From assembly GCF_009873495.1 (NCBI RefSeq), contig NZ_CP046703.1, forward strand, positions 1,550,001 to 1,614,000: DNA of 64,000 nucleotides. Direction: 5' to 3'. This document shows positions 1-9,800 of the stretch, piece by piece. This stretch comes from Nostoc sp. ATCC 53789 (GTDB lineage Bacteria > Cyanobacteriota > Cyanobacteriia > Cyanobacteriales > Nostocaceae). The position numbers were made by a program, and so were the translations under genes. Position 1 is the stretch's first letter. Every line of letters begins with the position of its first letter. The notes under the pieces were generated by a model. That model had not been told where the DNA came from, ran no database searches, and saw nothing but the letters and a program-made list of their open reading frames with translations.

Positions 1-27
1 ATAGTACTCTTGTAAAAATTCTTAGCT

Positions 28-2238
28 ATGACTTCTGTACAACTTTATACTGATATCACCTCCCTAGAACAGCAAGCCCAACAATATTTCATCAAAGACA
101 ACTACAGTCAAGCTGCTAACTGCTACGAACAAGCTATTGAAACAGAACCGGAAGTGAAATCTCACTACTGGAACTTAGGATTAATGTTGCTATTGCAGGG
201 ACAAGAAACAGAAGCACAGATGACTTGGCTGCTAGGTATAGGTGAGGGAGAAGTTCAAGAAGTTGAGCAGTGGACAGTTGAATTGGTAGAGGTGCTGCAA
301 ACCGAAGCTGAACGCAGAGAGACGTTAGCAGACTATAAAGTTGCTTGGGCAATTCGCCAGCATATCCGGGAAATAAATCCCACAGATATTAACAATCTAT
401 TGTATTTGATTGAGCTAGCTATCAAACAGGAAACGCTTATTGATGATGAATTAACTTCTCTAGGGGTAATTGAGTTAATTCAGTCAGAAGCAACTGTAGA
501 TATTCCGTTATTGTTTCATGTGTTGGAGAGTATTCTTAATTACGCTCCTTTCCATCCCGCAGTCCCAGCATTTGTAGAAGCTTGTCTAGTTCATGTTCAC
601 GAGCCTCAACTTTTCATTAAAATTTTACTTCCAGCTACAATTCAAATTGCCCACTCAATGCGGCAACCAAAACTTGCGGCATTACTTCTTGAGCTATATT
701 TACGTCTCGAACCTGAAAATCTAGCAATTTTGCGCCATTTGGCTGCTTTTTATTTCAAAGCTAATGATTATTCTAAAGGGATAGAAGTAGCAAAGTTATG
801 CTACTCGCTATCAAATACATTAATTGATCAAATTTTTGCAATACACCTACTCCATCGAGGATTAATGGATTCTCCTGATTGTTGGGAAGAAGCCTGTGAA
901 GTTTTTGAAAAACAGCAAAATATGATGATGCTACTATTAGAAGAAAATCCTCTAGCCTTGCGCTCCAACGAGGTTTTACATCTCTTTAATTCCAACTATT
1001 TCGCTCCATATTTGCAAGATAATATTAAACAAAATAGATATATTCAGAATCAAATTGCCCATCTTTGTCAGCTTAATGTAGAAAACTATGCTAGCCAAGA
1101 AGTACAGCGATATCAACAGCGAACTTCCAAAGGGCGAAATAGCAAACTAAAAATTGGATACTTGTCGCATTGTTTATCTAGGCATTCAGTCGGCTGGTTA
1201 GCGCGGTGGTTGATTCAGCATCATAACCGCGAAGAATTTGATATGTATGGTTATTTTATAAATTATAAACAGATAAATGATCCGCTACAAGAATGGTATG
1301 TTCAGCAATTCAATCAAGCTTATAAAGGTGGAATTTATAGTGAAGATATTGCTGAAAAAATTCACCAAGATAAAATTGATATTTTAATCGATTTGGATAG
1401 CATTACACTAGATATAACTTGTGAAATCATGGCGCTAAAACCCGCACCTGTGCAAGCAACATGGTTAGGTTGGGATGCTTCGGGAATACCAGCAGTTGAT
1501 TACTTTATTGCTGATCCTTATGTTTTGTCAGAATCTGCTCAGGAGTACTATACAGAAAAAATCTGGAGATTACCCCAAACCTATATAGCAATAGATGGTT
1601 TTGATGTGGGTGTACCTACTTTACGGCGGGATTCTTTAGATATTCCTAATGATGCTGTCATCTATCTCAGCGCTCAGAGAGGATTTAAGCGCCACCCAGA
1701 TACAGCAAGACTGCAAATGAAAATTATCAAAGAAGTTCCCAATAGCTATTTCTTAATTAAAGGGTTAGCCGACTCTGAAGCCGTGCAGAAATTTTTTATG
1801 CAGCTAGCAGAAGAAGAGGGTGTAAAATGCGATCGTCTGCGATTTTTACCTCAAGATCCTGCTGAGACTGTCCACAGAGCAAATTTAACTATTGCTGATG
1901 TCGTATTAGATACTTTTCCCTACAACGGAGCTACGACAACCCTAGAAACACTCTGGATGGGTATCCCCTTAGTAACCAGAGTAGGACAGCAATTTGCGGC
2001 TCGTAATAGCTACACCATGATGATGAATGTAGGTGTGACAGAAGGTATTGCTTGGAGTGATGAAGAATATGTAGAGTGGGGTGTGCGTTTGGGGAAAGAT
2101 GAAGCTTTACGCCAGCAGGTGGCTTGGAAATTGAAAGCATCTCGACAAACAGCACCCTTGTGGAATGGTAAGCAATTTACCCGTGAAATGGAGAAGGCTT
2201 ACAAGGAAATGTGGCAGAACTATATTGACAAAAAATAA
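28..2238 (+). CDS. TPR / SPINDLY-type O-GlcNAc transferase-like glycosyltransferase
   Basis: Probable soluble glycosyltransferase of the bacterial SPINDLY/OGT (GT41-like) type, expected to move a sugar from a nucleotide sugar to protein or another acceptor. The first ~60 residues read as tetratricopeptide repeats (ANCYEQAIETEPEVKSHYWNLG). The catalytic half begins near residue 376 (KIGYLSH), continues with APVQATWLGWDASGIPAVDY near 472-492 and ends with the donor-site motif DTFPYNGATTTLETLW near 628. The middle (70-370) is helical and not assigned. 736 residues fits the family. The ATG at 28 is the only good start; just 27 bases precede it here, so its promoter is outside the window. It converges on three minus-strand glycan genes, one of which is a shorter relative. 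The acceptor cannot be read from sequence. Confidence 0.85.
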   Translation: MTSVQLYTDITSLEQQAQQYFIKDNYSQAANCYEQAIETEPEVKSHYWNLGLMLLLQGQETEAQMTWLLGIGEGEVQEVEQWTVELVEVLQTEAERRETLADYKVAWAIRQHIREINPTDINNLLYLIELAIKQETLIDDELTSLGVIELIQSEATVDIPLLFHVLESILNYAPFHPAVPAFVEACLVHVHEPQLFIKILLPATIQIAHSMRQPKLAALLLELYLRLEPENLAILRHLAAFYFKANDYSKGIEVAKLCYSLSNTLIDQIFAIHLLHRGLMDSPDCWEEACEVFEKQQNMMMLLLEENPLALRSNEVLHLFNSNYFAPYLQDNIKQNRYIQNQIAHLCQLNVENYASQEVQRYQQRTSKGRNSKLKIGYLSHCLSRHSVGWLARWLIQHHNREEFDMYGYFINYKQINDPLQEWYVQQFNQAYKGGIYSEDIAEKIHQDKIDILIDLDSITLDITCEIMALKPAPVQATWLGWDASGIPAVDYFIADPYVLSESAQEYYTEKIWRLPQTYIAIDGFDVGVPTLRRDSLDIPNDAVIYLSAQRGFKRHPDTARLQMKIIKEVPNSYFLIKGLADSEAVQKFFMQLAEEEGVKCDRLRFLPQDPAETVHRANLTIADVVLDTFPYNGATTTLETLWMGIPLVTRVGQQFAARNSYTMMMNVGVTEGIAWSDEEYVEWGVRLGKDEALRQQVAWKLKASRQTAPLWNGKQFTREMEKAYKEMWQNYIDKK

Positions 2239-2290
2239 GCTAGTAGTAAGGTAGAACTTACTCAAGTTTCACAAAAAATTAAAACTTTTA

Positions 2291-2402
2291 GTTTGTAGTA
2301 AGGGCTTTAGCCCTGATTTTGAGGACTAAAGTCCTCACTACAAACTAAAAATAATATGTCAGTTGCGTAAGTCTTATAAGGGATTTAGCCCTCACTACAA
2401 AC
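2291..2402. repeat. REP/BIME-type palindromes between glycosyltransferase and RAYT gene
   Basis: 2291-2345 is a near-perfect inverted repeat: GTTTGTAGTAAGGGC at one end, CACTACAAAC at the other, with inner arms GGGCTTTAGCCC and AGGACTAAAGTCCT. A half-copy sits at 2377-2402. Related copies occur at 2782-2805, 3048-3072, 3082-3106, 3125-3149 and 50140-50201. Each has a short palindrome next to the constant tail (A)CTACAAAC or ACTACGAAC. This is the architecture of REP elements mobilised by RAYT proteins, and one such gene follows directly. Confidence 0.75.
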
Positions 2403-2403
2403 A

Positions 2404-3036
2404 TTAAAAATTATCCCAATCTTTACCATAATCTTGGACTGGATATTGAGTCCAACAATCACGTAGCCATTGCCGTCCACAAGCTTTTAAATACCAGTGG
2501 ACACTACTTTCTACCCAGTTATAAGGAGATTTGACTAAACTATGTTTAACTGGGTTGTAATGAATATAGTTAACAGTTGTATAATAATGTCTTTCCGAGC
2601 GAATAGCGCGATCGCTCCAACGATACCAAATTTTTCTCTTAGTAATATTGTCCTCTATATTCCATTGTCGAGAAAGCGCACCATGTATTCTACGAAATGA
2701 TTCACCTAATACATCAAAATTTTCCACATAAACTAGTAGATGATAGTGATTAGGCAAAATAACCCAAGCACAAATTCTTAAGTTCGTAGTGAGCGCTTCA
2801 GCGCTATTCTCTTCATTTCCATCTCCACCAAACTTATCAAAAATTATATCTAGCAATTGCTGACGACGAGATTCAGTGTGTATATGATACCGATGTTCAT
2901 AACAAGCTACCGTTAATAAATAAAATTGCTTATCTTGTACAAGATGTGGTGGAGAGTGAGGTGGATAACCCTGGCTTAAGCGATATTGAACTAGTTCAGC
3001 TTTTTGTTCTGCTGTGAGCTTCCGATATTCATACAT
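2404..3036 (-). CDS. REP-associated tyrosine transposase (RAYT, Y1/IS200-like)
   Basis: Single-domain HUH/Y1 nuclease of the IS200-like family, the class that recognises and moves REP palindromes. The metal-binding HUH motif is LPNHYHLL (His97, His99). The catalytic tyrosine is probably Tyr157 in NYIHYNPVKH. The N-terminal segment with PHSPPHL and YLLTVACYEHR is typical of RAYTs. At 210 residues it is near full length. The unusual part is residues 78-85 (SAEALTTN), encoded by a REP copy lying in frame at 2782-2805, between the N-terminal half and the HUH motif. REP copies flank both ends of the gene, as known for RAYT loci. The two catalytic motifs are intact, so activity is possible. Confidence 0.85.
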   Translation of the reverse strand: MYEYRKLTAEQKAELVQYRLSQGYPPHSPPHLVQDKQFYLLTVACYEHRYHIHTESRRQQLLDIIFDKFGGDGNEENSAEALTTNLRICAWVILPNHYHLLVYVENFDVLGESFRRIHGALSRQWNIEDNITKRKIWYRWSDRAIRSERHYYTTVNYIHYNPVKHSLVKSPYNWVESSVHWYLKACGRQWLRDCWTQYPVQDYGKDWDNF

Positions 3037-3047
3037 AGATTTTTTTT

Positions 3048-3106
3048 AAGCACTGAAGTGCTTACTACAAACAATTAAAAAGTTCGTAGTGAGAACTTTA
3101 GTCCTC
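3048..3106. repeat. REP copies upstream of RAYT gene
   Basis: 3048-3072 holds AAGCACTGAAGTGCTTACTACAAAC-type sequence: a perfect palindrome AGCACTGAAGTGCT followed by the constant tail ACTACAAAC. 3082-3106 holds a second copy beginning GTTCGTAGTGAG with a weaker palindrome. Together with the copies at 3125-3149 and 2291-2402 they bracket the RAYT gene. Confidence 0.7.
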
Positions 3107-3122
3107 TTCTTTAATTACAAAT

Positions 3123-4796
3123 TTAAGCACTGAAGTGCTTACTACAAACTTCTTTATAAAAGGCTTCTAAACCTACGACACAAGCCTTATCATCAAAAAG
3201 ACGATCGTGATTTTGGCTCATTTTTTCGGCAATAATGCCTCGCCAAGACTGGTCTAGTCCCAATTTGACAGCAATATCGATGTACTCTGCTTCATTCTCA
3301 GCAATGGTATCTGTCACCCCCAGCATTTTTAGGAAGCTGTCAGAGTGACGACCCCGCATAAATTCTCCTGGACAAGTAACAATGGGGAGATTACAAGCGA
3401 TCGCTTCTAAGCTAGTATTACCACCAGACCATGTAAATGTATCTAGATAAACATCTGAAAGTAAGTTAATCATTAGATAATCCAGTCGCTCTGGAATACT
3501 GAGAAACACACAATAATCTTCACTGTTCAAACCAATAGCAGCAAAAGCCCGCTTCAGGCGTGGCTGAAGTAAAGTACCACGCAAAAACACAAATTTAGCT
3601 TGCGGAATGCGATGAGCAATTTTTGCAAAAATAAAATCATATTGCGGTAGATACTTGAAAGGAGCTTGGCAGCATAGATAAATGACTGCATCATCTGGTA
3701 GCTGAAAGTCTGATCGGGTTTTGATAACTGGTGGAATATATGGTTTAGGATAAGAAACACCAATATTGGGCAAACGAATTAATTTTTCTGAATAATGCTC
3801 TTGGGCATTTTCAGGTTCCATTAACTCACTAGATAAAAAGTAATCAATTGTAGGTAGGCCCGTTGTCACCGGATGTCCCCAAGCTGTACATTGCACAGGC
3901 GCAAGCCGCAAACCTGCCATTTGCATCGTTTGCGGATTCATCCCAATTTCAGGAAAGACTAAAATGTGCAGCTTATCAGCAATTATCTGTTCACAGGCTG
4001 CCGATAAATTATGAGGAATATGGTGGAAAACATCACTATATTCTTTAAATTGTTCGGTAACTTTATCTGGTTCATTTCCTATGTAATAACAGTAGATTTC
4101 AAAGCTTTCATGATTGCTATGACGCAACCAACCTGTTAACCAAAGTGTTCCACTATAAGAATGCAGGTAATGTGAAATGTAACCAATGCGAATTTTTTCC
4201 TGATGCTGAAGTTTAGGTATTGATAAAGGTACACACCATTGAGGAAAGTTAGCAGCCATAATTTTATGTACTAACTTGCCATATTGACTTTGTAACTCTA
4301 GATCATTTTGTGCTTGATATGATAGGTAAAAGTTAGTGAGCCGACCTATACCTGCTAAAGCACTATTTTGCTCTTCTGTAGTTTGAAGAGACGTATGCTG
4401 AATTAAATATTGCAGTCCTTGAGTAAAGCGCTGACGATAAAAGTTAATTTCCTCTTTATTTTCGTATGTTGATGGAACTGTTAAATATTTGAGAATTTGA
4501 AAAGTATAATCATTAGGTAAGCATTTAGCAGCATTCTCTGCACTTAAAATTGCTTCTTGAATACGTCCATTCCGCCGCAAATCGATGATTAATGAAAAAT
4601 GTAGTCTTCCATCTGTAGGGTAAAGCTTAATTCCTTCCTGAAGAGTATTAAAATATTCATCCAGTAGGTTTAACTGTCTATAGCAATGGCTTAAGTTCCA
4701 ATAAATATCTGCATCAGTTGATTCGATTTCTATGAGTTTTTGATATTGCGCGATCGCTTCTTGCCATCTTCCCTGACTGAAGAATTTATTGCTCAA
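3123..4796 (-). CDS. TPR / SPINDLY-type glycosyltransferase, second copy
   Basis: A 557-residue relative of the first gene in the window and probably also an O-GlcNAc transferase-like enzyme. TPR-type helices cover residues 5-95 (WQEAIAQYQKLIEIESTDAD). The catalytic part starts near 203 (RIGYISHYLHSYSG), has APVQCTAWGHPVTTGLPTIDY in the middle and ends with DTFTWSGGNTSLEAI near 450. The start is a TTG overlapping the upstream stop codon by a few bases (TTGA arrangement), which points to translational coupling in one operon with the GT4 gene. The last residues (VCSKHFSA) are encoded by a REP palindrome at 3125-3149, so the natural C-terminus has probably been altered by REP insertion. Confidence 0.8.
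   Translation of the reverse strand: MSNKFFSQGRWQEAIAQYQKLIEIESTDADIYWNLSHCYRQLNLLDEYFNTLQEGIKLYPTDGRLHFSLIIDLRRNGRIQEAILSAENAAKCLPNDYTFQILKYLTVPSTYENKEEINFYRQRFTQGLQYLIQHTSLQTTEEQNSALAGIGRLTNFYLSYQAQNDLELQSQYGKLVHKIMAANFPQWCVPLSIPKLQHQEKIRIGYISHYLHSYSGTLWLTGWLRHSNHESFEIYCYYIGNEPDKVTEQFKEYSDVFHHIPHNLSAACEQIIADKLHILVFPEIGMNPQTMQMAGLRLAPVQCTAWGHPVTTGLPTIDYFLSSELMEPENAQEHYSEKLIRLPNIGVSYPKPYIPPVIKTRSDFQLPDDAVIYLCCQAPFKYLPQYDFIFAKIAHRIPQAKFVFLRGTLLQPRLKRAFAAIGLNSEDYCVFLSIPERLDYLMINLLSDVYLDTFTWSGGNTSLEAIACNLPIVTCPGEFMRGRHSDSFLKMLGVTDTIAENEAEYIDIAVKLGLDQSWRGIIAEKMSQNHDRLFDDKACVVGLEAFYKEVCSKHFSA
3125..3149. repeat. REP copy forming the 3' end of a coding sequence
   Basis: The palindrome AAGCACTGAAGTGCTT followed by ACTACAAAC is the same as the copy at 3048-3072. 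On the minus strand it is read as the last codons and stop of the SPINDLY-type gene. Confidence 0.7.
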
Positions 4797-6808
4797 GCAA
4801 AAAAAAACTGTTCAGCTTGTGCTTCGCTAAAAACTTCTATATCGTAAGATGTCAGAGTTTCTGCTTTTGCTTGCTTCAGTGCGTTTGTATCTTCACATTC
4901 TAAAAGAATTCTTGCATAAACACGAGGTAGCAAAGCTTTCCATTGAATATCAGCCAAATTTCCAACTAGAGAAATTTCTAACCCTTCAGTAACATCTAAA
5001 TCTTCTTCCACCAAAAGATTCATGACCACACTAGATAAAAACATTTCTGCATCTTCGACAGCCATATTAGCCGTATGGATAATTAGAGTAATTTTTTCGC
5101 TGTCAGGATGAGTTGCTAATGATTGAATCACCTGTTGTAACTCTAAACCTAGTTCATCTTCTGGTTGCGTCCAATCAGGGAAAATAATATAGTTAATTTC
5201 TCTCAGATTTAAGCTAGATAAATTAAATTCCGAATTTAATAGTGTTTGTAATCTTTTTCTCATCTCTTGAGCAGGAACAAAGTTAGGCACAGAATGACTT
5301 AGCTTATCTAACGCTTGTTGCAATATAGAACTTTCCTGAAGATGCTCTGCTACTTGGGCTAAATACCAAAATGCACGCCAATGATTACAACCAAAGTGAA
5401 TGGAATTGATAAACTGTCCCATTGCTTCTGAAGTTTTTCCCTGACGTTCCAAGATTAACCCTACCCATAACCTTAAATAACCATCTTGGGGGTAGTGATT
5501 AAGATATTGAGCTACTCCACCCTCTCCTAATCCTAAAAGAGTAGAAGAATTACCTATTTTTTCATCAGCAGCAAATAATTGATTAATATCTTCAGAAGTT
5601 AAACTTGTAATAAATTGGGGTGCGGTATCTCCTATAGACTCAATAAATGTTTTTGAACCTTCAAATTGTGTAGGGATCTCAACTACATCAAGAAGAGATA
5701 CAGGTTCATCTAACAAACTACCATCAACAGGAATACTCCATTGTCTCGTTCTTTTGGGTGTTTCCATCAAGCGGTGATAGATGGGATTTAGCTGTTTAGC
5801 AGCATTTTCTGCACCAAAGATTTGCTCGGCGTATTGCTTGGCATTTTTGCCTAGTCTTAATCTTTCTTGGGGATTGTGATAAAGGTACTCTAAGGCTTGA
5901 CTGTATTCTAATTCACTATTGACAACTAAGCCTGTGTAGTTATCAATCACTAATTTTTTAATACCACCGTGGGGAAAAACTATTGCAGGTATTCCGGCGT
6001 ACATTACTTCTTGTAAATTTAATTCAGCCGCAGCATAAGTATCTTCACATAACGGATAACCATAAACATCAAATTCAGAAATGACTGAGCTAATATCTTC
6101 GACAAAACCACGAAAATCAAATTTATTTAATGAGTCTAATGCTGAGGCTTGTTGCTGTAATAAATTAATATTTCCACCACCACAGAGAATAAATTTAACA
6201 TGGGGGATATTAGCTTTAGCACTCATAGAGATATACTCAGGGTGCATTTTACTAAAAGCTAAAGATCCCATATAGCCAACATTAAAAGTATTGTGGGGTT
6301 TGGGTTGAATATTTTGAACTCTTTCAAAATCAGCCGCATCGTAAACCATGCCAACTTTTTTCTGTCTTATTTCTGGTGCTAATTGTCGCACTACGGGTAA
6401 GTCATAAGAATGGGGATTACAAGGAATAGCAAAGTCAGCATAATTAATTAAATCACGAGTAATCACCTGTGGGGCGCTATCTCCTGAAACATGAAACCAG
6501 ATAATTAATCTTGTGGGCGGTAATTCTGAATGCAGAAAGGAGAAAATCTGGGGATTATTCCAGTAGTGAATATGCACTAAATCAGCTTCAGCAATTAATT
6601 TATTACGAGCAATTACGTCAGTTGGATTAACAAATTTCATCCCCCCTAATTCTGCTAATTCCACTGCACTAGGAGTAGCTTCTTTAAGGGAAATAACTTG
6701 ATGTTGCAATTGCTCGTGTAAACGGGATGAATATTTAGAAATGGCAATCATGGAGCGAGCAGCACCACCGAGACAAAGAAAGTCAATAATATGTAAAACT
6801 TTAATCAT
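4793..6808 (-). CDS. GT4-family glycosyltransferase with C-terminal TPR and accessory region
   Basis: Probable GT-B glycosyltransferase. The N-terminal domain opens with IKVLHIIDFLCLGGAARS, the nucleotide-binding half contains VGYMGSLAFSKMHPEY and the GT4 donor motif is LQEVMYAGIPAIVFPHGG near residues 265-283. After about residue 350 come a linker, a TPR-like helical stretch (430-520) and a C-terminal module (about 535-671: INYIIFPDWTQPEDELGLEL) that I cannot assign to a known enzyme. The ATG lies 18 bases after the stop of the upstream 1217-residue gene and the stop overlaps the next gene's start, so 10480 to 3123 reads as one operon. It probably adds a sugar during cell-surface glycan or glycoprotein assembly. 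Confidence 0.8.
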   Translation of the reverse strand: MIKVLHIIDFLCLGGAARSMIAISKYSSRLHEQLQHQVISLKEATPSAVELAELGGMKFVNPTDVIARNKLIAEADLVHIHYWNNPQIFSFLHSELPPTRLIIWFHVSGDSAPQVITRDLINYADFAIPCNPHSYDLPVVRQLAPEIRQKKVGMVYDAADFERVQNIQPKPHNTFNVGYMGSLAFSKMHPEYISMSAKANIPHVKFILCGGGNINLLQQQASALDSLNKFDFRGFVEDISSVISEFDVYGYPLCEDTYAAAELNLQEVMYAGIPAIVFPHGGIKKLVIDNYTGLVVNSELEYSQALEYLYHNPQERLRLGKNAKQYAEQIFGAENAAKQLNPIYHRLMETPKRTRQWSIPVDGSLLDEPVSLLDVVEIPTQFEGSKTFIESIGDTAPQFITSLTSEDINQLFAADEKIGNSSTLLGLGEGGVAQYLNHYPQDGYLRLWVGLILERQGKTSEAMGQFINSIHFGCNHWRAFWYLAQVAEHLQESSILQQALDKLSHSVPNFVPAQEMRKRLQTLLNSEFNLSSLNLREINYIIFPDWTQPEDELGLELQQVIQSLATHPDSEKITLIIHTANMAVEDAEMFLSSVVMNLLVEEDLDVTEGLEISLVGNLADIQWKALLPRVYARILLECEDTNALKQAKAETLTSYDIEVFSEAQAEQFFFA

Positions 6809-6826
6809 GGAATTGAAATTTTTAAT

Positions 6827-9800
6827 TTAATTACTAGGTTTACGATAGATTTTCAGAGAAGATAATACTCCCGGAATAATCGGTAAATAGGCTTGAGTTT
6901 GAGTTGGATCATCAGGATATAACAAAGGTAGTTCGATAATTTCGCAATGATAAGTATTTTCCATTAATTCTTGGCAAGCCTGTCTGATCCCAGGTTCATT
7001 TCCTCCATGATGAAAAAGGATTGAGGAACTATTTTGCTCATCTAGAGGAGGTAAATAATCATGGAAAATCATTAAGCCACCAGGAGCAAGTAAAGGATAA
7101 TAGTTAGCAATATCTCGTTTCACACCTTCATAAGAATGATCGCCATCGACAAAAATATAAGGTGGATAGTTATGATCTCGCTCAAAGATAGTCTGTAATT
7201 GAGCTAAAGCATCATGAGAAAACATTCTCAAATGAGTAATTTTTGAGAGTAAGTTATCCAATACTAATTTTAATTGGGGGTGTAATCCTGGATCAATTGC
7301 CCATCCTTCTAAGTCATTATGCTCTCTGACTAGGGCTTTTTGATTCAAAAATAATGAACTTCCGGCAAAGGAGCCGATCTCCACAAAACGGCAAGGAGAA
7401 GAATTAGTTGGTAAAAGTTTACGCACAGCATAATATAGCTGAAAACGCTCATTCTTCGACATTTGACTTTGAATACCGTACTTCACAGGATCATCTTGGT
7501 CAAATTCTTCAATTAATGACTTTTCAAACACTGGATTAATGGAAAATTTGTGCGGGCAATTAAACCAAACTCCTGTACTGTCTATTTGATGAAGCTCAAA
7601 TTTTAGTTGACGCTCGGCTTCAAATTCATGTAGGGCTTGACGACATCCTTCCCAAAAACCATAATCATCTACCTGTACAAATCCATCATTGGAAATGCGA
7701 TCATAGAAATTATTAATTATGGTTTTAGTAGATTCGTACCAATCGCCATCCATGTGTAGAAAAGCAATCATCCCTACTCGATCTCTCATTTTTGGTAGGG
7801 TGTCTTCAAAATAACCTTTAACTAACTGGACAATATCACCAACGCCCAGTTTATTGCAGATTTCCTTCACACTAGTTTCTGGTGCGGCACAAGTACCTGT
7901 ACCCCATCCCGTTACCTCAGCAAGAATACCATTAGACTTATCTTTTTCTGTCGGTGCTGGCATTCCATCAAAAGAGTCAAAGGCATAAACCCAACGGGGT
8001 TGTCTGGTATGGCGTTTAATCACTGCGGCTGCAAGGGCTGTTGAACCTCCGCCTGCAACTCCACACTCGACAAAGTTACCGGGGATATTTTCTAAACAAA
8101 TTCTTTTGATGAGCGTAAATAGTGAATATAGTCTCGCCTCACTCAGCATTGTATAAGGTTGAATTAACCTATATAATTCTTGAAACTCAGAGTCTTGGAT
8201 ATTACTAGATACAAATTCAGGATATTGATTTAATAACTGATTCAGGAAGTTCTCGGCTTGATTATTCTCAGGAAAATAGCGTAGTTCTTCACGTAGGGAT
8301 TGAATAGAAGCGGCGGGTTGTCTCATTTGCAAAAAACATTTTGCCCTTAAAAAATCTAAACCCATAATGGGCTGTTTTAAAGCTTTGGAATCATTTAGGA
8401 TTTCAAAACATCCCGCAATCTGATTTTCTTCTAACAGATTGTTTGCTTTTTCAATAATGGGATGAACTGCTGTTGTATCTGAGTCCAGATTTTTTCTTAA
8501 TTCTTTTCTTAGTATTATTCCCTTCGTGTGAGCCGGAGCATGATTAAGTAATGTTTCCAACGTTGCCAAAGCTTCAGTTATTTTTCCTTGTCTAGCTAAT
8601 GCAACTGCCTTAACATAATTTATAGCATTATATTCTCGTATTGATGAATATATTGAATCTAAAACAACTTTATTTTGATTGTTATTTACCTTTGTAATAA
8701 TTTCTTCCAGAGAAATATAATATTCTGGCTTTAATTTCATTTTATTAGCAGCACTACTAAATATAGTTTCCTCAGTAAAATTATCTGCCTGAGTATTTCT
8801 AATCATAAAAAGAGGATGTTTAAGGGGAAATTTCACAGCTTCTACTGTCATATTACCCAGCTTATTATTATCTGTAGTTGTGTGAGTACCTGAGCCAAAA
8901 CCAATATTAGAAACAAGATTGATATTAGGTAATATAGTCAATGCGTTATTAATCCAGAGGGTATATTGCCAAATATAATCCCAAGTATTGAAGCCATCAT
9001 AAACACCTTGGAATATTTTTGACCAGTAAGAAACTGCCTGCTCATTTTGCAAGACTTCATTAAGCCAATTATTATCTCTTAATTCTGTCCATAGTTGCAT
9101 GGAATCATCATATTTTGTCCATGCACGTCTCCAACTAGCCCAGCCCCAACAATGACCGTAACGAGAAAAATAATAACTATATTCAGTTCTATTGCTTCCA
9201 AATTGGAAGTTATCACCCGAAATCATCATAATGCGTTCATCATCACGATATTTCTCTAATAATTCTTGACAGTAACGGAAAAAAGTTGGATGAGGGAGAC
9301 AATCATCTTCTAAAATAATCGCTTCTTCTACTTGCTCAAATATCCAATCTAAACCACTACTAATTCTTTTTCGACAACCTAAATTAACATCAGAGTAATT
9401 AGTTAATACTTCACATTCCCAATCAACTTGATTAATAATTGCTCTGGTAGCAGCACATTTTTCTGCTTCTGCGAGTTTATCGGCTCTTGCTCCATCTGCT
9501 ACAACTAATAATTTAGGTGGTTTAGCTTGGCGGATGGCTTCAAAGACTCTGGTAGTAGTTTCAGGGCGATTAAATATTAGAAAAGCAACTGGTGTTGTTA
9601 ACTGCCAATTATCTTCATATTCATAATTGCTCATTTCTGTAGCTTTGGGGCTAGTAATTTGCATACAAGATTTACCTAAAACAGATTTTTTTTCGCTAGG
9701 TAATGAATTAGTTTCTAGAATTTCTGTTGATTTGAAAAAAAGAGAAGTACAGTTTTTATAAACATAGCCCGGAATGAATCCCCAAAAATCAATTTTTTTA

